This document shows positions 1 to 5,834 of a stretch of DNA of 9,954 nt, piece by piece. The position numbers were made by a program, and so were the translations under genes. The number at the start of each line of letters is the position of its first letter. Within the stretch, counting starts at the first letter, position 1. This stretch comes from UBA937 sp031549725 (GTDB taxonomy: Bacteria > Spirochaetota > Spirochaetia > Treponematales > Breznakiellaceae), in the NCBI GenBank assembly GCA_031549725.1, contig JAVBPH010000058.1, positions 1-9,954 on the forward strand. The letters run 5' to 3'. The notes beneath the pieces were generated by a model. It saw only the letters and a list, made by a program, of their open reading frames with translations. It did not search any database and was not told the origin of the DNA.

Positions 1-145
1 AGAGGCTTTTTCAAAATGTCAAATTTTGAAAAAGCAACCTTAGATGTACGTGCAGAAAGAATACTATTTTATGTATGGGTAAGGAAATAGCATTCTTTCT
101 GCAAAAGCCTTTTTCAAAACTAACCGAGTTTTGAAAAAGGCTCTC
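1..145. repeat. Three-hairpin palindromic repeat, left-edge copy
   Basis: The stretch is almost entirely self-complementary. Hairpin 1 pairs 5-17 with 23-35 (13 bp, GCTTTTTCAAAAT arm). Hairpin 2 pairs 51-62 with 92-103 (12 bp), extended by 64-69 with 85-90. Hairpin 3 pairs 107-121 with 127-141 (15 bp, perfect). The outermost 16 bases at each end are also inverted copies of each other with one mismatch. A shorter, diverged relative lies at 9608-9711 and shares the first hairpin, including the trailing AAAAAGCAACC. This suggests a dispersed non-coding repeat or MITE-like element; no transposase is visible. The true left boundary may lie outside the window. Confidence 0.7.
103..141 (-). terminator. 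Intrinsic terminator of the minus-strand envelope genes
   Basis: Read on the minus strand, a perfect 15-bp stem (141-127 with 121-107) and a 5-nt loop is followed at once by TTTT (106-103). It lies about 30 bases downstream of the stop codon of the last minus-strand gene, so it probably ends that transcript. It is also the third hairpin of the left-edge repeat, so the repeat may have been adopted as a terminator. The short T-run makes efficiency uncertain. Confidence 0.65.
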
Positions 146-170
146 TATATTAAAAGGTCCTTTTTTGTTT

Positions 171-812
171 TTACGGATAGGTTATTCTCTTTCTGTCTTC
201 CTCGGATATTTCCCGCATGGGAACCCTGACGAGATTTGCGTTTTGGCTGAACTTCTCCTTCACAAACGTGACCGCATGGTCATATTCATCAAGAAATCTA
301 AATCCGGTAATCTCAAAATTAAATCCTTCCAGGGCATAGTTTAATGAACCGATGTAGACATAGCTTGCCCCCTCCGGTACGGTGAACTCCATCTGAATAG
401 GAAAATAAATTGAAAATATGGAAAGATTAGCCAAGTTCAGCTGCATATAGGTTAGTTTGATCACCCGGTCATCCGGAACCTTAACGGTTATACAATTAAG
501 TTCAGATTCTCCGCCCAGATAGAAAGTCTTGTTGACTAATAATTCCTTTGTTATTGGTTCTGCAACCCCCAGCATAGCGGTAGTTTTCTCAACTCCCCGG
601 ACAACGTCCCAGGCAAAAGTATAATAATGATTCTTATTGATTGTACGATATTGAGAAAAAAAACTATCATTCAGAGCCGGTGTTAACTTTAAGCTGGTAA
701 CAATCACAACCTCGGATTTTCTCGGGGCTTTATAGGTTTTCTCCTGGGCAAATAATACCAATAAAGGCGATACCAATAAGAAAATCACCCACAAAAATTT
801 TTTATTTCCCAT
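171..812 (-). CDS. Small exported protein of unknown function
   Basis: A 213-residue protein I do not recognise. Residues 1-22 form a typical signal peptide (basic MGNKK, then a long hydrophobic run ending LFA before QEK), with no lipobox cysteine, so it is probably periplasmic or outer-envelope. The rest is rich in beta-type alternation. The segment at about residues 144-180 (VPEGASYVYIGS, then an acidic DEYDHA helix) resembles the layout of the C-terminal half of the neighbouring lipoprotein (TKPGLHYAGSF, then an acidic segment and DAL), so the two may be distant paralogues; this is by eye only. The start ATG at 812 has a good GAGGAG ribosome site 7 bases upstream and overlaps the end of the upstream gene by 11 bases, which implies translational coupling. 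It is the last gene before the terminator at 103-141. Confidence 0.75.
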   Translation of the reverse strand: MGNKKFLWVIFLLVSPLLVLFAQEKTYKAPRKSEVVIVTSLKLTPALNDSFFSQYRTINKNHYYTFAWDVVRGVEKTTAMLGVAEPITKELLVNKTFYLGGESELNCITVKVPDDRVIKLTYMQLNLANLSIFSIYFPIQMEFTVPEGASYVYIGSLNYALEGFNFEITGFRFLDEYDHAVTFVKEKFSQNANLVRVPMREISEEDRKRITYP

Positions 813-1404
813 TTTTCAACTCCTCTATTCTTGCATTTATTACTGGTCCCCATGCGGTATCTTTAAATTGATCAATCATCAGAGTTAGGGCATCCAGCTC
901 CGTTTTTCCGGTATCTTCAACAAATTCCAGACTATCCCCAAGGCGAATAAAACCTTCACCAACAATTTTACATATAAAACTTCCGGCATAATGAAGACCA
1001 GGTTTTGTGACCCTGATATTATAAGGAGCATCTGGCATCTGAAGGCCTGGACGGGAATAATAATCCGCCGCAGAACTGCTGGTATATAAATATGCCAATT
1101 GAAGACTGGAGCCAACCGCCACCGGCTGGGTAAAGCGGACTGAGCTCCGCCGTCCATCGGTGGATCCGGGAAAAATATACAGGGGATCAAGATCCGGATT
1201 TATTTGTACAAAATACACTCCCGCATCAAAAACACCAAAAACAAGAGCATTATTCCCGTTGGGACCTTCAAAATCTTTAACCTTTATATCCTTAGTGTTT
1301 GAATTTACTATGGCAGGGGTATATGAACCACAGCCCATTAAAAAGCATATTCCCAAACTAGTGATTAAAAAAGCAAATCCTGCTTTTTTTCGAGTAAAAA
1401 GCAT
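802..1404 (-). CDS. Putative lipoprotein of unknown function
   Basis: A 200-residue protein starting at the ATG at 1404, chosen because a perfect AGGAGG sits 6 bases upstream; a longer reading from 1440 would run into the adjacent repeat and has no such site. Residues 1-25 form a lipoprotein signal: basic MLFTRKK, hydrophobic core, then lipobox L22-M-G-C25, so Cys25 should be acylated and the protein anchored to a membrane. The mature part has no motif I know. The region around PGLHYAGSF and the acidic stretch following it resembles the downstream gene product, suggesting a related pair. Its end overlaps the next gene by 11 bases. A 134-bp repeat touches its ribosome-binding site and separates it from the protease gene, so read-through from the protease transcript is possible but not shown. 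Confidence 0.78.
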   Translation of the reverse strand: MLFTRKKAGFAFLITSLGICFLMGCGSYTPAIVNSNTKDIKVKDFEGPNGNNALVFGVFDAGVYFVQINPDLDPLYIFPGSTDGRRSSVRFTQPVAVGSSLQLAYLYTSSSAADYYSRPGLQMPDAPYNIRVTKPGLHYAGSFICKIVGEGFIRLGDSLEFVEDTGKTELDALTLMIDQFKDTAWGPVINARIEELKNGK

Positions 1405-1410
1405 ACTTAA

Positions 1411-1416
1411 CCTCCT
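1411..1416 (-). promoter_or_regulatory. Ribosome-binding site of the lipoprotein gene at the repeat edge
   Basis: On the minus strand this reads AGGAGG, 6 bases before ATG at 1404. Its first base is the T/A of the TA that borders the adjacent 134-bp repeat. The repeat therefore sits exactly against, but does not disrupt, the Shine-Dalgarno sequence. The site decides the start codon of the lipoprotein. Confidence 0.75.
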
Positions 1417-1553
1417 AAGGAAACACTGATTAAAGCCCACAGAGCATTAATCAGTGTATTCTTTAATATAGACAATTCATTGTGCAACAAAGAATTGCGG
1501 AGGGAACCGCTGATTGGTCGCATGTTGCGAACGGTTTAATCAGCGTTGCCCTA
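1416..1553 (+). mobile_element. 134-bp MITE-like repeat, copy 1
   Basis: The core (1418-1551) is 134 bp, exactly the length of the copy at 7498-7631, with about 17 differences by eye (about 87% identity). Each copy is bordered by TA on both sides. The ends are imperfect inverted repeats (GGAAACACTGATTA at the left, TAATCAGCGTTGCCC at the right). Inside are a 9-bp hairpin (CACTGATTA / TAATCAGTG), a second around TTGTGCAACAA (arm CAATTCATTG, one mismatch in this copy) and a third (TCGCA / TGCGA). No coding capacity. TA borders and terminal inverted repeats fit a miniature element mobilised by an IS630/Tc1-type transposase; this is inference. It lies between the protease and lipoprotein genes. 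Confidence 0.75.
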
Positions 1554-1637
1554 ATTATGTTCAAAACCCCAATTCCCAAGCTCCTTATCCCCAAACCCGG
1601 GACCGGTTTCTGTGAATCCATACCCTGGTCTTAACCG

Positions 1638-3365
1638 TTATCTCCACAATCCGATTCCCAAGGTAATATTTAAGTAAGCTCCCCGGGTCTCGCTTTTATC
1701 AATTGCATATTCTCCGCTGGTGGTCAGCATCTGTTCCATTCCGCCTCCAATTCCCAGTACAACAGGAGCATACGTACTGCCAAAACTCAGCTGTACCCCT
1801 CCGCCGACTGCTGCATAAGCACCGGGAGGGGGATCTATTGCCTCATGCAAAGAGGTAACATACTGATACCCTATACGGCCTTCAACATAGGGAATAATTC
1901 CCAATGATCCGGTAGATAAAGGACACAAACCCCGGATGAAAAGCCCCGGCCTGAATAAAAACCCCGGGCCTTCCGAGGTATCATCGCCCCACACACCGGA
2001 GGTATCCACTGATTTTACTGTCGGTATGGATGAATCCAGCACAAGGCCTAAGCCGAAATATTTGAAAAAACTCATGAAATATCCGAATCCAACACTGTCC
2101 GGATTGGAGAATGACAAGTTATATTCAACAAAGAGCAGGCTGTCATAGGCTTTTTCGACGGAAATTTTTGATTCACTTTTATCTGTTGTCTTCGATTTGC
2201 TTTCCTTGGCGGTTTTACCGTCGGTTTTATCCGGGGCTGTCACCTTAAAATCGGAGATACTGCTAATCCACCATCCTTTGTTTACCTCTGTCCATTCCAG
2301 TGAAGACTGGTTCTCCTCATCCTTCATTTTTTTATCTATATCATAGGCAATGGCAAAACGAATAGCATCCAGGGGAGAAGAATTGGCAAATATCCAGACG
2401 GCTTCATTCCTTACCCGGGTTGGTGCAGAACTCAGCACGGAAAAAAGAATGTCTTCCCCGGAGGACATAACGTAATCCAGGGAAATAAAATTTGCCATCT
2501 GGCGTATCCTTTGATTAGGATCATCTTCATTATTAATGGCGGAAATTTTTGCGTAATAATCGCTCCGGTCCTTCAGGGATTTGTCCGACGATTCCTGGGT
2601 TGCCGGAGAAAGGGATAGTTTTACGAAGTTTATTACCGTAGGTGCCGATGGCAGGGAAAAATTGGTTCCTTCGCGGTATCGGGCTTTCCAGGTGTTGATA
2701 CCAACCACCGAATATCCTCCGGGAGCTGTTTTATCTTCAACCAAAAGCGGGCCGCCGGAGTTTCCGCTGTCCACCTGGGCGGAATGCTGGATAAGATCGG
2801 ATTTTTCCGTATCAATTATATCCTCGACCCTTGCGTTTGCATTGGTCACAACTCCTTTTCCAAGCTGCCAGCTAGGCTTATTGCCCAGCCCGGGATACCC
2901 CGCGGACCATACCTCGGTACCGTCCTTTGGCCTGGTATTTGAAAACTTCATCCCCTGGGTAAAAGAATTCTGGGCGGTTAATTCCACGATAGCAAGGTCG
3001 AGATCCGCATCAATGGCAATAATTTTGTTCCCCTCGAAGGTCACCTTTTTACCGTCGGATGATTCCTGTTCTATTTTTACCAGGGAACCATCCCCTACCA
3101 CATGGCGGTTGGTAATAATATATTTCTTATTATCCTGGATATACAAAAACCCGGATCCGAATCCACCCTTTTTCCAGGCGGTGGCAACCGCGCTCAAATC
3201 TTTGTAACCCGATTTGTCCAATTTTGCGGCTAAACCATCAACAAATGACAAAGTCTTGTCATCATAGACAGGATAAACAATAAATACATAATCCCTGAGC
3301 TGGGCATACAGGGTATGTCCTGCCAGCAGCATTAGGAACACCGGTAAAATAACTTTTACCCTCAT
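1638..3365 (-). CDS. Secreted trypsin-like serine protease with a C-terminal barrel-like domain
   Basis: A 575-residue protein. Residues 1-21 are a signal peptide (MRVKVILPVFLMLLAG...LYA before Q22), so it is exported. A chymotrypsin-fold domain spans about 65-250, with a complete triad: His88 in TNRHVVGDG, Asp123 in ADLDLAIVEL, and Ser203 in DSGNSGGPLL. This is the HtrA/Deg-type signature, but no PDZ domain is recognisable after it. Residues 260-370 are probably helical and unassigned, 377-405 are a Lys/Ser/Thr-rich linker, and about 405-575 alternate glycine-rich and aromatic beta segments ending LGIGLWR, like a small outer-membrane barrel. The start ATG follows GGGGAG at a spacing of about 5. 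It has its own promoter and a structured leader of about 330 nt. Protease activity is well supported; the barrel and cell location are inferred. Confidence 0.85.
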   Translation of the reverse strand: MRVKVILPVFLMLLAGHTLYAQLRDYVFIVYPVYDDKTLSFVDGLAAKLDKSGYKDLSAVATAWKKGGFGSGFLYIQDNKKYIITNRHVVGDGSLVKIEQESSDGKKVTFEGNKIIAIDADLDLAIVELTAQNSFTQGMKFSNTRPKDGTEVWSAGYPGLGNKPSWQLGKGVVTNANARVEDIIDTEKSDLIQHSAQVDSGNSGGPLLVEDKTAPGGYSVVGINTWKARYREGTNFSLPSAPTVINFVKLSLSPATQESSDKSLKDRSDYYAKISAINNEDDPNQRIRQMANFISLDYVMSSGEDILFSVLSSAPTRVRNEAVWIFANSSPLDAIRFAIAYDIDKKMKDEENQSSLEWTEVNKGWWISSISDFKVTAPDKTDGKTAKESKSKTTDKSESKISVEKAYDSLLFVEYNLSFSNPDSVGFGYFMSFFKYFGLGLVLDSSIPTVKSVDTSGVWGDDTSEGPGFLFRPGLFIRGLCPLSTGSLGIIPYVEGRIGYQYVTSLHEAIDPPPGAYAAVGGGVQLSFGSTYAPVVLGIGGGMEQMLTTSGEYAIDKSETRGAYLNITLGIGLWR

Positions 3366-3395
3366 AATAACTCCCCAAAATACAATAAATTTTTA

Positions 3396-3411
3396 GGAAA
3401 CCCCAGTTTCC
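3396..3411 (-). other. Leader stem-loop just upstream of the protease start
   Basis: A perfect 6-bp stem (3396-3401 with 3406-3411) and 4-nt loop, about 30 bases upstream of the protease start codon, in the 5' leader of its transcript. No T-run follows on the minus strand, so it is not a terminator; it may affect mRNA stability or ribosome access. Confidence 0.35.
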
Positions 3412-3565
3412 CTGATCAATCAATGCCTAGAACAACAACTGCTCAATAATTCAAGTTTTGCGATTTTCTGGCGTGCAAAACCAGTCCGCGGGGCTAAAGA
3501 GCCATGCCCTTTTATGCTTTTAACAAGTCTAAAAGTAATCTTGTTGAAACAAATTTCATACGGGG

Positions 3566-3620
3566 AAAAAACAAGGTTTTTGGGGGCATGTTTTTAATAT
3601 GCCATATATCAGTAAAAACC
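3566..3620 (-). other. Second terminator-like structure in the protease leader
   Basis: On the minus strand, GGTTTTT (3620-3614) pairs with AAAAACC (3581-3575), enclosing an inner stem GGCAT/ATGCC (3589-3585 with 3603-3599). It is followed by TTG and six Ts (3571-3566). Several G and C runs next to the arms allow alternative pairings. The stem is interrupted, so its strength as a terminator is doubtful. Confidence 0.35.
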
Positions 3621-3662
3621 CCCCTGTTTCGCAAGTCACTATGAATCCCGGAAAGAATTGAT

Positions 3663-3693
3663 AAAAAAACCGGGAAATATTTCACTATTTCCC
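3663..3693 (-). terminator. Terminator-like hairpin at the 5' end of the protease leader
   Basis: On the minus strand GGGAAATA (3693-3686) pairs perfectly with TATTTCCC (3679-3672) around a 6-nt loop, then GG and seven Ts (3669-3663). It begins within a few bases of the predicted start of the minus-strand transcript. The CCCGG at its 3' arm could instead pair with CCGGG at about 3646-3650, giving a weak mutually exclusive fold. Either it terminates promoter-proximally or it is a 5' protective stem-loop; the sequence alone does not decide. Confidence 0.5.
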
Positions 3694-3702
3694 TTGTTGG
3701 AT

Positions 3703-3730
3703 ACTATATCACAGATAATTTTTTTTTCAA
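3703..3730 (-). promoter_or_regulatory. Sigma-70-type promoter reading toward the protease gene
   Basis: On the minus strand TTGAAA (3730-3725; 5 of 6 to consensus) is separated by 16 bases, including an A-tract, from TATAGT (3708-3703; 5 of 6). The predicted start is near 3695-3698, about 330 bases upstream of the protease start codon. It is divergent from the infC promoter. Confidence 0.55.
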
Positions 3731-3816
3731 TATAAATTAAACTTTCCTGAAAAAAATGGAGTTTTCCATATTTTTGCCGCAAAATCTTCTTTAAATAATA
3801 TGCTGATGGCAGATAC

Positions 3817-3846
3817 TGGACATAATCGCTTCATCTTTGCTATAGT
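3817..3846 (+). promoter_or_regulatory. Sigma-70-type promoter of the infC operon
   Basis: TGGACA at 3817-3822 (5 of 6 to consensus) and TATAGT at 3841-3846 (5 of 6) with an 18-base spacer. Transcription would begin near 3853, giving a leader of only about 50 nt before the infC start. That leader is too short for the long L20-type leader seen upstream of infC in Bacillus. Confidence 0.55.
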
Positions 3847-3890
3847 ATTATGAAATTATAGCAGCAAGCCCCGTTGCGGTTATGATTTAT

Positions 3891-3904
3891 GAGGAGGTCA
3901 GTTG
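3891..3904 (+). promoter_or_regulatory. Strong ribosome site with UUG start of infC
   Basis: GAGGAGG at 3891-3897 is followed after TCAG by TTG at 3902. Pairing to the 16S 3' end is near maximal while the start codon is poor, which is the expected arrangement if IF-3 limits its own synthesis through start-codon discrimination. Confidence 0.75.
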
Positions 3905-4417
3905 GCGGACAAGGATTTGCGAATTAATGAACAAATTAGGGTGCGGGAAGTTCGGCTCATCAGCGATGACGGCGAACAGCAGATTGTTTCCACTGCGGAA
4001 GCACTTGAAATGGCCAAAGCCCAGGGTCTGGATTTGGTGGAAGTAGCCCCCCAGGCGAGTCCTCCGGTTTGTAAGATTCTGAACTATGGTAAATTTAAAT
4101 TCGAGAATGAAAAGAAAGTTCGGGATGCGAAAAAAAAGCAGAAGCTTTTGAAAATGAAAGAAATCCGTATGCAGCCTAAAATCGATGATCATGATCTGGA
4201 TTTTAAATCCAGGCACGTTCTGGAATTTCTGGCGGACGGTAACAAGGTAAAGGTAACGGTCCGTTTCCGCGGCCGGGAGCTTGCCCATACCGAACTGGGT
4301 CTGGATGTCCTCAATGATGTTCTCAAACGAATAGAAGGTGAATATGTTATGGATAAACCCCCTGCTATGGAAGGCAGGTTTATGTCCATGGTATTGAGCC
4401 CAAAGACTAAGAAATAA
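3902..4417 (+). CDS. infC: Translation initiation factor IF-3
   Basis: IF-3 binds the 30S subunit, prevents premature joining of 50S and checks the start codon-initiator tRNA pairing. The 171 residues match the usual length. The N-terminal domain opens with the family signature LRINEQIRVREVRLI (6-20); SPPVCKILNYGKFKFE (53-68) ends it, a Lys-rich linker helix follows (about 69-90), and the C-terminal domain carries KVTVRFRGRELAHTELG (117-133). The start is UUG at 3902, four bases after a perfect AGGAGG. Nearby ATGs at 3882 and 3889 are out of frame and the next in-frame ATG is deep in the protein, so UUG is well supported. A non-AUG start is typical of infC and underlies IF-3 autoregulation in E. 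coli, where it is AUU. First gene of a seven-gene operon. Confidence 0.97.
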   Translation: MADKDLRINEQIRVREVRLISDDGEQQIVSTAEALEMAKAQGLDLVEVAPQASPPVCKILNYGKFKFENEKKVRDAKKKQKLLKMKEIRMQPKIDDHDLDFKSRHVLEFLADGNKVKVTVRFRGRELAHTELGLDVLNDVLKRIEGEYVMDKPPAMEGRFMSMVLSPKTKK

Positions 4418-4432
4418 GCAGAGGTTGGCACT

Positions 4433-4633
4433 ATGCCCAAAATGAAAACCAAAAAAAGCGCTGCCAAGCGTTTTTCTTTTACAGGATCAGGCAAGGTAAA
4501 ATACAAGAAGCAGAACCTTCGCCACATTCTCACCAAGAAGTCAAGCAAGCGCAAGCGGAATCTTCGTCATGCCGGCATTCTCTCCAGCGACAATGTACCG
4601 GTAATCAGAAAGAAATTATTACCCTACGGTTAA
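4433..4633 (+). CDS. rpmI: 50S ribosomal protein L35
   Basis: A 66-residue, very basic protein of the normal L35 length. It begins with the family start MPKMKTKKSAAKRF, followed by FTGSGKVKYKK and the NLRHILTKKS block, and ends with the conserved RKKLLPYG. It binds 23S rRNA in the large subunit. It starts 15 bases after the infC stop, with AGAGG about 8 bases before the ATG. The infC-rpmI-rplT order is conserved across most bacteria and is usually under L20 feedback control; I did not find a clear L20-binding mimic here. Confidence 0.97.
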   Translation: MPKMKTKKSAAKRFSFTGSGKVKYKKQNLRHILTKKSSKRKRNLRHAGILSSDNVPVIRKKLLPYG

Positions 4634-4645
4634 GGAGCGCTTTTC

Positions 4646-5005
4646 ATGTCAAGAGCAATAGACGGTTCCAAACGAAAGGACCATCGTAAAAAGATACTGA
4701 AACTGGCAAAGGGCTACTGGGGCCGCCGCCATTCAAACTATAAAACCGCCAAGGATGCGGTTACCAAGGGTCTCAGTTATGCATACCGGGACAGAAAGGA
4801 CCGGAAGGGTGATTTCCGGAGGATCTGGATCATCAGGATTAATGCCGCCTGCAGGGCGGAGGGTATTTCCTATTCCAGGTTTATCTCCGGACTCAGCAAG
4901 GCCGGCATAGAAATCAACCGGAAAGCCCTGGCACACCTTGCCCTGGAGGATGCCGCCGCTTTTAAGGCTGTAGCAGCCCAGGCAAAAGCAGCCCTCGGAG
5001 CATAA
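4646..5005 (+). CDS. rplT: 50S ribosomal protein L20
   Basis: A 119-residue basic protein with the usual L20 organisation: an N-terminal extension (DHRKKILKLAKGYWGRR, 12-28) that threads into 23S rRNA, the signature RDRKDRKGDFRRIWIIRINAACR (48-70), and a globular C-terminal domain with SRFISGLSKAGIEINRK. L20 is essential for early 50S assembly and in several bacteria represses its own operon. AAGGAG lies 8 bases before the ATG, and the gene starts 12 bases after rpmI ends. Confidence 0.97.
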   Translation: MSRAIDGSKRKDHRKKILKLAKGYWGRRHSNYKTAKDAVTKGLSYAYRDRKDRKGDFRRIWIIRINAACRAEGISYSRFISGLSKAGIEINRKALAHLALEDAAAFKAVAAQAKAALGA

Positions 5006-5007
5006 TT

Positions 5008-5460
5008 ATGGTTACCCTCGAGCAAGTCAAATTGCTGGAAACTAAGGTAGCCAAGGCAATTGATTATGTTAATAACCTGACTGATGAAAATACCCTGCTG
5101 AAGGAAAAATTGGCGGGGTATCAGAACAGGATCGATGAGCTCGAGGTATTAATCAAGCAGTTCAAAGAAGATCAGGGCCGGATTGAGGACGGGATACTTT
5201 CCGCCCTGGACCGGCTTAATCAATTCGAAGATGCCATCGAAAGGGGTATCTCCCAGGTTATCCCGGAAAAACAAAAAAAATCTTCCCTTAATCCATTATC
5301 AGAAGAAGCTGATTCTTCGGACGGCGTGGTTTTCAGCGAAACATCCCCGGCGGATGATTCGGATGATGCTATTATGGCCGCCCTGGAAGCTGAAGAAAAT
5401 GCCGTCAAAGCAAAAGCAAAGGATTCCGGAGAGCAAGCCGCGGAACTGGATATCTTTTAA
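5008..5460 (+). CDS. Coiled-coil protein, probably ZapB-like cell-division factor
   Basis: A 150-residue protein. Residues 1-80 have the heptad pattern of a continuous coiled coil (VKLLETKVAKAIDYVNNLTDEN...IDELEVLIKQFKED), and 95-150 are acidic, Ser/Ala-rich and probably disordered, ending LDIF. ZapB of E. coli is a short (about 80-residue) all-coiled-coil protein that links ZapA-FtsZ to the chromosome terminus machinery; the coiled coil here matches that size and the gene directly precedes zapA. The identification rests on shape and context, not on a diagnostic motif, so a generic coiled-coil protein remains possible. The start follows the rplT stop by 2 bases, with GGAG about 8 bases before the ATG. 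The acidic tail is an addition relative to E. coli ZapB. Confidence 0.75.
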   Translation: MVTLEQVKLLETKVAKAIDYVNNLTDENTLLKEKLAGYQNRIDELEVLIKQFKEDQGRIEDGILSALDRLNQFEDAIERGISQVIPEKQKKSSLNPLSEEADSSDGVVFSETSPADDSDDAIMAALEAEENAVKAKAKDSGEQAAELDIF

Positions 5461-5471
5461 GGAAGGAGTGT

Positions 5472-5780
5472 ATGTCGAACAGCGCTATCCGCATCGATAT
5501 ACTTGGAACTTCATTCACCATATCGGCAGATGCGGACCCAAAATACCTGAAATCCCTTTTGGAACAATACAAAGAACACGTGAATAATACCCAGCAATTA
5601 ACAGGCCTTACGGATCCTTTGAAGGTAGCGGTCCTTTCGGGTTTTCTCCTCTGTGATGAACTGGAAAAAATCAAAAAAGGCGAAACCCAGGAAGATACCA
5701 TCAGCTTTGATTCCCTGGAAGCGGAAAAATTAACCCTGGAAATGATCACCCGGATTGATGAGGCGCTGAATAAGAAATAA
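5472..5780 (+). CDS. zapA: Cell division protein ZapA
   Basis: A 102-residue protein of typical ZapA length. The N-terminal part (residues 5-45) has the family beginning IRIDILGTSFTISADADPKYLKSL, a small globular dimerisation head. It continues into helices with the conserved LKVAVLSGFLLCDELEKIKK block, then a C-terminal coiled coil. ZapA bundles and stabilises FtsZ protofilaments at midcell. It follows the coiled-coil gene by 11 bases with a strong GGAAGGAG ribosome site, so the two are very likely made together and act together at the Z ring. Confidence 0.92.
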   Translation: MSNSAIRIDILGTSFTISADADPKYLKSLLEQYKEHVNNTQQLTGLTDPLKVAVLSGFLLCDELEKIKKGETQEDTISFDSLEAEKLTLEMITRIDEALNKK

Positions 5781-5834
5781 TCCTTCCCTGCTGTGTATCT
5801 TGCTCCCTTCAAGGGCATGGTATACAATCCCAGC

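Larger units (their letters stand above)
3366..3901. other. Divergent intergenic region between the protease gene and infC
   Basis: A stretch of 536 bases without a convincing gene on either strand. It holds the infC promoter on the right, the divergent minus-strand promoter at 3703-3730, two terminator-like hairpins in the minus-strand leader, and a small stem-loop near the protease start. The part from 3640 to 3860 is AT-rich, as expected of promoter DNA. I saw nothing recognisable as a known riboswitch between 3412 and 3575. Confidence 0.7.

Noticed and set aside
1405..1440. Longer lipoprotein reading starting at 1440
   Set aside because: The extra 12 codons lie in the 134-bp repeat; the ATG at 1404 has a perfect AGGAGG and gives a proper lipoprotein signal.
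1416..1553. CRISPR or tandem repeat array
   Set aside because: The related sequences are two isolated copies 6 kb apart with no regular spacing and no cas genes.
2581..3207. Long plus-strand open reading frame of 208 codons opposite the protease gene
   Set aside because: It is antisense to a well-supported protease domain, has no ribosome site of note and its translation looks like the shadow of that gene.
3853..3901. L20-type autoregulatory leader upstream of infC
   Set aside because: The predicted leader is only about 50 nt and shows no L20-binding mimic or terminator.
3887..4288. Minus-strand open reading frame opposite infC
   Set aside because: Fully antisense to a certain IF-3 gene, and the translation has no recognisable domain.
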